This document shows, piece by piece, positions 1 through 5,012 of a DNA stretch of 5,012 nucleotides. The position numbers were made by a program, and so were the translations under genes. Under the pieces are notes generated by a model, which was not told the DNA's origin, searched no databases, and worked only from the letters and a program-made list of their open reading frames with translations. The DNA lies in assembly GCA_903933765.1 (NCBI GenBank), contig CAIZLI010000260.1, positions 1 to 5,012 of the forward strand. Reading direction: 5' to 3'. Positions within the stretch are counted from its first letter, which is position 1. Every line of letters starts with the position of its first letter. This DNA comes from an uncultured Bacteroidota bacterium (lineage in GTDB: Bacteria > Bacteroidota > Bacteroidia > Chitinophagales > Chitinophagaceae).

Positions 1-477
1 CAATTCTGCACTCATTAATTCAATCCATTTGTATGGAGGAATAATATGTGCTGCATCTTTACTACCTACTTCGCTAAATACTTTTGCAAATTTTGAAATC
101 TTTTCTATGTACCCACATTTCTCGGTATGTGGAATTTCAATAGAACCATCACTCACTTCAATGACATCAATTTTATAGTCTTTACACATGGCTATGTAAT
201 CGTCGAACTGATTTCTGATCACAAAAGCTTCGAACAATGTTCCACCAAAATAAACTGGAATATTATGTTGTTGGTACAATTCAATTTTTGCTCTCAAATT
301 GGGTGTCACAAAAGAAGTACCAAAACCTAATTTAACTATATCCGTATGCGGCGCGCCAACACTTATAAAACTTTCTGCATCTCTTAAACTAAGGCCTTTA
401 TCCATGACCATGGTCAATCCGTGTTGTCTAGGTTGTTTTGTTCGCTCTGGTATTTGTGTTAAATTAAAATTCATCAT
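1..477 (-). CDS. comA: Phosphosulfolactate synthase, ComA family (3' end outside the window)
   Basis: The family joins sulfite to phosphoenolpyruvate to give (R)-2-phospho-3-sulfolactate, a soluble cytoplasmic reaction and the first step of coenzyme M synthesis in methanogens. I translated 159 codons without a stop; the family is usually about 250-260 residues, so roughly the last 100 are missing. Family motifs appear in the expected order of the TIM-barrel strands: MDKGL (25-29), DIVKLGFGTS (46-55), FGGTLFE (77-83), EVSDGS (107-112) and SEVGSK (135-140). The start is a tandem ATG-ATG (477 or 474); I chose the first, but the second is equally possible. No Shine-Dalgarno is present; the upstream sequence is A-rich. 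It lies 37 bases behind the TPR gene on the same strand and has its own -7 motif in that gap. In Bacteroidota the product cannot be heading to coenzyme M as far as is known; a sulfolactate or sulfonolipid role is inference. The plant heat-stress HSA32 proteins share the fold, so the exact reaction is not certain. Confidence 0.9.
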   Translation of the reverse strand, partial: MMNFNLTQIPERTKQPRQHGLTMVMDKGLSLRDAESFISVGAPHTDIVKLGFGTSFVTPNLRAKIELYQQHNIPVYFGGTLFEAFVIRNQFDDYIAMCKDYKIDVIEVSDGSIEIPHTEKCGYIEKISKFAKVFSEVGSKDAAHIIPPYKWIELMSAEL

Positions 478-490
478 GTTGTTATTTTTG

Positions 491-498
491 CAAAGATA
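491..498 (-). promoter_or_regulatory. Bacteroidota -7 promoter motif for comA
   Basis: Read on the minus strand this is TATCTTTG, a perfect match to the Bacteroidota primary-sigma -7 element TAnnTTTG. It sits 13 bases before the first comA ATG. A start about 6 bases downstream of the motif would leave a leader of only about 8 bases. No clear TTG (-33) element is seen 19-21 bases upstream, which falls in the 3' end of the TPR gene, so the call rests on the -7 motif and its position. Confidence 0.5.
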
Positions 499-514
499 AT
501 TTAAAATACTTAGT

Positions 515-1930
515 TTATCTAGGCTTCTTGTATTGACTAATCAATTCCACCACTTTTGGATCTTGAATCAATTCTGGATAAAATTTAATGAGCTTATTCA
601 ACCATTTGCCCGACTTAGACAATGCCATCTCTAATTGCAACAATCCTTCCTTACGCTTATGCATCATAAATAAGATGGCGCTTCGATAGTATACAAAAAT
701 CACTTTGCCCTGTGTGGACATGTAAGCCAGTTCGGTTTGCTCTAAAGCTGCATCGTATTGCTCATTGGCAATCAAACATTTTATAAAACTTTCCCAGCCC
801 GCTATTTGCTTAGGCTTATGCTTAACAACAATACCAAAATAAGTTGCTGCTTCTTTGTAATCGTCTAAATACATATAACATTCCCCCATCATGATATAAT
901 ACTCATTGATATGCTTATTGATTCTAATAGCATGTTCGATTTGTTTAATCGCCATTTGCCATTTTGATTCTAACATATAGGTAGAAGCAATTTTTTGATA
1001 GAGTCGGCTGTCTTCTGGATTTAAGTGTGCTGCTTTTTTATAATGAAATCTTGCCTGCGCATAATTTTTTAATCGATGGTAACAATGTCCAATGGCTTCG
1101 TATATGACATCTTCTGGTCTAGCTAGTTCTAGCACTTTCTCCAAAGCATCAATCGCTTCTTTGTATTTTCTTATTCTTAAATAGGCATCTCCCATATTGC
1201 GATACGCATAATCAAACTTCTCATCAATGACAATAGCAAATTGGTAGGCATCAATTGCTTTCTCAAATAGTTTGATCCCTTGATACGCAGCAGCGAGGTT
1301 AAACCATGCGAGTGCATTATAGGGTTGCTCATCAATCATCTTTTGATGCAATACAATACTTTCCTCGTTTCGTCCTGTAAAATCTGTCCAAAAACAAATT
1401 TTATACAAGGCTTCCTCATTGGTTGGTTCTTCCTCTAAAATCAATTGTAAACAATCAAATACTTTATCAAATGCTTCATGGTCATCATACACATCTGCTA
1501 ATTCAAAAAGCAATTCTGTTCTTTCTGCTCCTTCAAATAAATGCAAGGCCTCTTGTAATAAAACAATGGCTTCCTCGGGTTGATCCAATGCTAAAAAAGC
1601 ATCCGTTTTAAGAATGAATAAATTCATGTCTTTATGATCATATAAAGCGGCTGTGTTTAATAGTGCTAATGCTTCGGTATACTTTCTGGTTGCTAATAAT
1701 AGATCTGCTTTTTTAATCATCAGCAATGCCGAAGATGGAAATTGAGACAAAGCGATGTCTGCAGCTTCGATCGCTTCTACAATGGCGTCTTTTTCATCTA
1801 AGTGGGCAATAATCTTTTCGAAATCATCTTCTTCTATATAAGAAGGTGCTTTCCCAGTTTTTAGGTTCTGGTAACGTAAAAGCAGGTCTTGAATATCCCC
1901 ATTTTCGTCTTCAAATTCATTATTGAACAT
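515..1930 (-). CDS. Cytoplasmic tetratricopeptide-repeat (TPR) protein, scaffold of unknown partner
   Basis: This is a 471-residue protein with no signal peptide or membrane segment, so probably cytoplasmic. From about residue 67 to 409 it is a near-continuous run of 34-residue TPR units: 67-100, 101-134, a 3-residue insertion, then 138-171, 172-205, 206-239, 240-273, 274-307, 308-341, 342-375 and 376-409. Degenerate units probably cap it at 33-66 and 410-443. In unit 240-273 the consensus small and aromatic positions are visible as Gly247, Tyr250 and Ala259. The N-terminal 30 residues are acidic (MFNNEFEDENGD). TPR solenoids bind other proteins and have no catalysis of their own; no enzymatic domain is attached. 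It resembles TPR proteins common in Bacteroidota that carry no assigned function, and I cannot name its partner. The ATG at 1930 is chosen because the next upstream in-frame triplets give no better start and the acidic head looks native. comA follows after 37 bases, so read-through into it is likely. Confidence 0.9.
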   Translation of the reverse strand: MFNNEFEDENGDIQDLLLRYQNLKTGKAPSYIEEDDFEKIIAHLDEKDAIVEAIEAADIALSQFPSSALLMIKKADLLLATRKYTEALALLNTAALYDHKDMNLFILKTDAFLALDQPEEAIVLLQEALHLFEGAERTELLFELADVYDDHEAFDKVFDCLQLILEEEPTNEEALYKICFWTDFTGRNEESIVLHQKMIDEQPYNALAWFNLAAAYQGIKLFEKAIDAYQFAIVIDEKFDYAYRNMGDAYLRIRKYKEAIDALEKVLELARPEDVIYEAIGHCYHRLKNYAQARFHYKKAAHLNPEDSRLYQKIASTYMLESKWQMAIKQIEHAIRINKHINEYYIMMGECYMYLDDYKEAATYFGIVVKHKPKQIAGWESFIKCLIANEQYDAALEQTELAYMSTQGKVIFVYYRSAILFMMHKRKEGLLQLEMALSKSGKWLNKLIKFYPELIQDPKVVELISQYKKPR

Positions 1931-2123
1931 GGCAACTATTTACATTTGTTTAATAAAGCGTTGAAAATCAATATAATAACTCCTTTTATTGGGCTTTCAT
2001 TACTTTATTAAATGTACGGGTTCAGGCTTAATTTGAACCAATTTATTGTTCACAGTCCACCTAATTTATCGTTAAAAAAAATTTTATGCTGGATTGTCAT
2101 AATGTTTTAACTTCGTAATAACC
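1931..2123. other. Divergent intergenic region between the TPR gene and the small secreted-protein gene
   Basis: These 193 AT-rich bases separate two genes that point away from each other, so both promoters should lie here. No perfect TAnnTTTG is seen on either strand. A one-mismatch copy, TAACTTCG, precedes the plus-strand gene. On the minus strand only a weak match (TTATATTG, rc of 1969-1976) precedes the TPR gene. A short imperfect dyad, TGAAC-N9-GTTCA, lies at 2034-2052. I find no RNA gene and no further coding potential. Confidence 0.6.
2108..2115 (+). promoter_or_regulatory. Possible -7 promoter motif for the small secreted-protein gene
   Basis: TAACTTCG matches TAnnTTTG at all but one fixed position (C for the third T). 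It ends 8 bases before the ATG at 2124, so transcription would begin almost at the start codon. No TTG is present at the usual -33 distance (2086-2088 is ATG). This is weak; the true promoter may lie further upstream. Confidence 0.22.
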
Positions 2124-2465
2124 ATGCGTACACTTAAAACCATATTGACCTCTTTCGTATTCATTACAGTTGTAACCACTACTGTACATGCATCTACCAT
2201 TGTATCTAGTTCAAGCGAATCAAAAAAAGCAAGCGAGAAATACAGTTTAAAAAACTTAAGTAGCTTAAGTCATAAAGTAAGCACTTTTCATGATTTAAAA
2301 TCTAGATTGCTTTACAAAGGCCTAAGCGTTTCATCTTCATTAAATGGTGGACAAGGTCAAACAAATTATCTTAAATACAATAAGGGCAATATCACTTATG
2401 TCATCCCTTACCGACATAAAGTAATCTTACCTAGATTTAAGACACCAAGTCCTCAGCATCCCTAA
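2124..2465 (+). CDS. Small secreted basic Ser/Lys-rich protein, function unknown
   Basis: This is a 113-residue protein that I do not recognise. It has a clear Sec signal peptide: a short basic head (MRTLK), a hydrophobic core at about 7-21, and a likely signal peptidase I site after VHA (residue 23). The mature part of about 90 residues has 11 Lys and 3 Arg against 2 Glu and 1 Asp and contains no cysteine. It has a Ser-rich stretch (24-50), a Gly/Gln/Asn patch near 74-81 (LNGGQGQT) and a Tyr-containing C-terminal part (82-105) that could form beta strands. No lipobox and no TonB- or sorting-type C-terminal domain is seen. It is the only plus-strand gene. It diverges from the TPR gene, and its stop TAA overlaps the stop of the convergent gene. 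The signal peptide, and base composition like its neighbours, argue that it is real. The strong positive charge suggests contact with the envelope, nucleic acid or polysaccharide, but that is inference. Confidence 0.7.
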   Translation: MRTLKTILTSFVFITVVTTTVHASTIVSSSSESKKASEKYSLKNLSSLSHKVSTFHDLKSRLLYKGLSVSSSLNGGQGQTNYLKYNKGNITYVIPYRHKVILPRFKTPSPQHP

Positions 2466-3073
2466 TTTATTTGTTGGTAGTTCGATTTATTGACTTCAAA
2501 TACATTTAATGTAATGGGGCTCAAGTCAACTTTATTTGCACTATACAATATTTTATTACCCTCTTTAGTTGTCAACTGATAACGCATGACGAGTCCAGGT
2601 ATTTCTTTAAATGCTTGTTCGTAGACTGTAACAGTGGGTATAATCACTGTGGTATAAGTTACTTCCATAGCATTTCCATCTGCCGAAGACAAAGTGATGG
2701 TTTCACATGGATAATCTAAAATAGTACTTATGGTTCCATTTTTTTTGGATGCCACTAAATTGACAGGTTGCATGGATGCATACAAAATATATTGCAGGAA
2801 TTTATTCAAGCCGATCTCTTTCAAAATGATCGCTGTGTCTTGCTGGGTATTGAATATAAGGGTCTGTGTAAATGCTGGGGTCTTTAAAATAGTTTTACAA
2901 CTATTCCCTTTAATGAAAATTTGCTTTTGGCCTACTAGACTTGTGTCGCCATTGCTTGCAATTTGATGGATATCGTAGGTGATGGCACATTCGCCAACAA
3001 CTTTGGTTTGAGCTTGTGATTGAAATACAACACAACTAAGGAAGCAAACAATTATGGGGGGTAATCGTAGCAT
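2462..3073 (-). CDS. Secreted protein resembling the GLPGLI/DUF4412 group
   Basis: This is a 203-residue exported protein. The head (MLRLPP) is followed by a hydrophobic segment (7-18) and a likely signal peptidase I cleavage after SQA (residue 21), giving a mature periplasmic or outer-membrane-facing protein of about 182 residues. The mature start (VVGECAITYDI) leads into alternating beta-type segments, including QKQIFIKGNSCK (49-60). Near the C-terminus, EIPGLVMRY (157-165) recalls the GLPGLI signature, followed by a strand-turn-strand (TTKEGNKILYSANKV). This pattern is typical of the GLPGLI and DUF4412 families of Bacteroidota, which have no known biochemical role; assignment between them is by eye. 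Mature cysteines are at 29, 59 and 123. It lies 59 bases behind yidC on the same strand with a hairpin in between. Its TAG stop overlaps the convergent small gene by 4 bases. No upstream TAnnTTTG is seen in the gap, so expression through read-through from yidC is plausible. Confidence 0.8.
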   Translation of the reverse strand: MLRLPPIIVCFLSCVVFQSQAQTKVVGECAITYDIHQIASNGDTSLVGQKQIFIKGNSCKTILKTPAFTQTLIFNTQQDTAIILKEIGLNKFLQYILYASMQPVNLVASKKNGTISTILDYPCETITLSSADGNAMEVTYTTVIIPTVTVYEQAFKEIPGLVMRYQLTTKEGNKILYSANKVDLSPITLNVFEVNKSNYQQIN

Positions 3074-3092
3074 ATTGAGTAAACATTATTAT

Positions 3093-3124
3093 AAAAAGAG
3101 ACACAGTTTTATTTAGGTCTCTTT
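3093..3124 (-). terminator. Possible intrinsic terminator or attenuator after yidC
   Basis: On the minus strand AAAGAGAC (3124-3117) pairs perfectly with GTCTCTTT (3102-3095) across a 14-base loop, giving an 8-bp stem with 3 G-C pairs. The transcript then runs on as UU, making five U in a row with the last three stem bases. It begins 8 bases past the yidC stop. The stem is weak and the loop long, so it is more likely a leaky terminator than a full stop; the next gene begins 20 bases later. Confidence 0.45.
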
Positions 3125-3132
3125 AGGGGATA

Positions 3133-4953
3133 TTATTTTTTAGTTTTATCTTTTAGGGCTTGTACTTTTTTTTGCGACTCCATCATTTGTTCATACTTCT
3201 CCTGCCAGTTGCTTTTCTTCTTTGGCGTCTTTCTTTTAACTTCTATTGTAGCCAAAATTTTATCGTGATCGATGATGACTTTTTGAATCAATAATTGTAA
3301 TAATAAAGTCACAATATTGGAAACAGTATAGTACCATGTTAATGCAGACGGCAAGCTATTGAAGATAAACAATAGCATGAATGGGAAAATATATGGCATA
3401 TACTTTAACGCAGGATTGTCTTGCGTAGGCGTCATAGACATATTATAGATAGACGAGATAAAAGTAGTCAATACTGCAGTCAGAGTAAACAAACTAATAT
3501 GGCTTCCAAATCCTAATGGAATAGAAAACGGTAGCGTATATATAGAATCATAACTAGACAAGTCTTGGCTCCATAAGAAGGATTGGCCCCTTAGTGCGAT
3601 ATTGGAATTAAAGAAACTATACAAAGCAAAGAAGATCGGGATTTGTAATAAAGCTGGAATACATCCGCCCAAAGGATTCACACCGGCTTCTCTAAATAAC
3701 TTCATCTGCTCCATAGCAAAAGCTTGTTGATCATCCCCTGTTTTTTTCTTAAGCTCATCTAATTCAGGCTTCAATACTTTCATCTTAGCCGTACTCAAGA
3801 AACTTGAATAGGTCAAAGGAGAAGTGACTAAACGAATAAAGATGGTTAACAAGAATACGACCCATCCGTAATTTTGAACAAAGCCAGCAAAGAAATCAAA
3901 CACTGGCATGATGATGTATTTGTTGATAGGACGTACAAATGAATATAAGTCTCTTCCTAAATTCACAATTTGCTCCATCTCTGGGGCTTGTGATTTCAAA
4001 ATTTCAAAATCATTCGGACCAAAATAAAGTGACAACGGCATGGTGGTATTGGCACCAGTCAATTTAGTTTGGAATTGCGCTTGCAATGTAGCTAAACCAT
4101 TGCTGCTATCTGTTTTACGCTGCCAGTCAATTTTACCTGAATTGAATCCATCCTTATAAAGCACTGTCGTTGTAAAAAATTGTTGTACTAGACCCACCCA
4201 TTGAACAGGTTTTTCGAACACCTTATTGGTATTGCTAGAAATATAATCGAACTCATTCCCTTCTGAAAAACAAATATTAGACATTTGACGTTCGTAAGTT
4301 GTTGTCTTTTCTTGTCCATAAGAATGTGCATCCCATAAAACATTCAATTGATTGTTGGTCAACAATTGATCAGCTCCATCCATCACGATATTCCAATCCA
4401 CATTGTATTTTCCTTTCGCCAAACTAAATTGGTGCTTGATCGTTTTACCATTTGGAGCAGTCCAAGCGTATTCAATTTTTTGTACCCCATTCTGATCGGT
4501 GGATACATTGGAAACTGGAAATATAACTTGGTTAATTTGTACAGTTTGGTTGTTGCCTGCATTCACTGCATAAGACAAGGAACTGCTATCTCCCAATTGC
4601 ACTAATTCCTTTTTTGAATTGGTATACTTTTTTAAAGTAACACGTGCAACCTGTCCTCCTTTATTTGTAAATTCTACTTTAATTAAATCGTTCTCTAAAA
4701 TAGCAATCTGCTCTTTTAAAGTATCCGCAACAACTGCTAAACCCGTAGCATCTTTTTTTGTTGAATCAATTAATTGAACTGTGTTCAATGCTGCTGCCTT
4801 TTCGGCATTGGCTTTCACCATTGCAACAGAATCATCAAATCTTTGTTTATAGTCTGCAATTTCATTTTGCTGCTTGCTAGTATACCAAAAGTAAACAAAG
4901 AATAAACCTGCTAATAATACAAACCCAATGACCGTATTTTTGTCCGTTTTCAT
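3133..4953 (-). CDS. yidC: Membrane protein insertase YidC
   Basis: YidC inserts and folds inner-membrane proteins, alone or with SecYEG. The 606 residues fit the Gram-negative type. An N-terminal membrane anchor (about 7-24) is followed by a linker rich in Lys/Ala (25-80) and a large periplasmic P1 domain (about 82-340). P1 contains the family-like stretches QWVGLVQQFF (251-260) and LYFGPNDFEIL (309-319). The conserved insertase core has five more membrane segments, at about 362-382, 431-450, 484-504, 518-533 and 538-558. Arg374 in FIRLVTSPLT is the expected positive residue of the hydrophilic groove. A cytoplasmic hairpin (about 385-420) precedes the NPLGGCIPALLQIP motif (426-439). The C-terminal tail (572-606) is very Lys-rich, consistent with ribosome contact. 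The ATG at 4953 is chosen because MKTDKNTVIGF is the usual Bacteroidota start. No frameshift or missing key residue is seen. A promoter motif lies about 30 bases upstream, so it probably heads its own transcript. Confidence 0.98.
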   Translation of the reverse strand: MKTDKNTVIGFVLLAGLFFVYFWYTSKQQNEIADYKQRFDDSVAMVKANAEKAAALNTVQLIDSTKKDATGLAVVADTLKEQIAILENDLIKVEFTNKGGQVARVTLKKYTNSKKELVQLGDSSSLSYAVNAGNNQTVQINQVIFPVSNVSTDQNGVQKIEYAWTAPNGKTIKHQFSLAKGKYNVDWNIVMDGADQLLTNNQLNVLWDAHSYGQEKTTTYERQMSNICFSEGNEFDYISSNTNKVFEKPVQWVGLVQQFFTTTVLYKDGFNSGKIDWQRKTDSSNGLATLQAQFQTKLTGANTTMPLSLYFGPNDFEILKSQAPEMEQIVNLGRDLYSFVRPINKYIIMPVFDFFAGFVQNYGWVVFLLTIFIRLVTSPLTYSSFLSTAKMKVLKPELDELKKKTGDDQQAFAMEQMKLFREAGVNPLGGCIPALLQIPIFFALYSFFNSNIALRGQSFLWSQDLSSYDSIYTLPFSIPLGFGSHISLFTLTAVLTTFISSIYNMSMTPTQDNPALKYMPYIFPFMLLFIFNSLPSALTWYYTVSNIVTLLLQLLIQKVIIDHDKILATIEVKRKTPKKKSNWQEKYEQMMESQKKVQALKDKTKK

Positions 4954-4982
4954 GCTTTTTCAATTAATCTAAATAGATGCGG

Positions 4983-4990
4983 CAAAGGTA
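4983..4990 (-). promoter_or_regulatory. Bacteroidota -7 promoter motif for yidC
   Basis: On the minus strand this reads TACCTTTG, a perfect TAnnTTTG. The motif ends 29 bases before the yidC ATG, which would give a leader of about 20-25 bases. The -33 element would fall at the window edge: the last two bases read TG on the minus strand and could complete a TTG with the next base outside. The rest of 4954-5012 shows no other feature. Confidence 0.55.
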
Positions 4991-5012
4991 TGTTTTTAAG
5001 ATGTATTTAGCA

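Noticed and set aside
350..357. GGCGCGCC palindrome, striking in AT-rich DNA
   Set aside because: It encodes part of VGAPH in comA in frame and is a single occurrence; no sign that it is more than a coding coincidence.
127..499. Two short plus-strand open frames across 127-330 and 299-499
   Set aside because: They lie antisense to comA, whose motifs are unmistakable. They have no signal, family motif or promoter of their own.
1423..1611. Plus-strand open frame of 62 codons
   Set aside because: It is antisense inside the TPR gene; the hydrophobic residues simply mirror the Lys/Glu-rich codons of the other strand.
1972..1977. TATAAT on the plus strand as a sigma-70 -10 box
   Set aside because: Bacteroidota promoters use TAnnTTTG, no -35 partner is present, and the string is expected by chance in such AT-rich DNA.
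2730..2966. Plus-strand open frame of 78 codons
   Set aside because: It lies wholly inside the secreted GLPGLI-like gene on the other strand and has no recognisable feature.
3032..3043. FLSC near residues 11-14 of the 203-residue protein as a lipoprotein lipobox
   Set aside because: The Phe at -3 and the very short preceding hydrophobic run are poor for signal peptidase II. The SQA site a few residues on fits signal peptidase I better.
4348..4605. Plus-strand open frame of 85 codons
   Set aside because: It is antisense to the periplasmic domain of yidC and looks like a shadow frame.

Overview
The window looks like an ordinary chromosomal segment of an AT-rich member of the Bacteroidota, most likely of the Chitinophagaceae type. 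The evidence is a YidC of about 600 residues with a large periplasmic domain, a Bacteroidota-style cytoplasmic TPR protein, and a secreted protein resembling the GLPGLI/DUF4412 group. Two perfect TAnnTTTG (-7) promoter motifs are present, and no gene start has a convincing Shine-Dalgarno sequence. The genus-level idea is inference from protein style; no database search was possible.

Layout, left to right. Positions 1-477 (minus) hold the first 159 codons of a phosphosulfolactate synthase (ComA family), cut by the window edge. It has its own promoter motif in the 37-base gap behind the next gene. Positions 515-1930 (minus) encode a 471-residue soluble protein built almost entirely of about 10-12 consecutive 34-residue TPR units. 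Positions 1931-2123 are a divergent intergenic region. Positions 2124-2465 (plus) encode a small, secreted, very basic, Ser/Lys-rich protein of unknown function, the only plus-strand gene. It ends tail to tail with, and overlaps by 4 bases, a minus-strand gene (2462-3073) for a secreted 203-residue GLPGLI/DUF4412-like protein. A hairpin with a short U-run follows the stop of yidC (3133-4953, minus), the membrane protein insertase. yidC has a promoter motif just upstream at the right edge.

How the genes relate. yidC is a housekeeping gene for inner-membrane protein insertion. The secreted 203-residue protein behind it may be partly co-transcribed with it through the intergenic hairpin. The TPR gene and comA point the same way and lie close together, but comA probably also has its own transcription start. 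No mobile element, CRISPR array, tRNA, rRNA or defence system is visible. I see no strong case for an undescribed multi-gene system here. The least explained element is the small basic secreted protein at 2124-2465 and its overlapping convergent arrangement.
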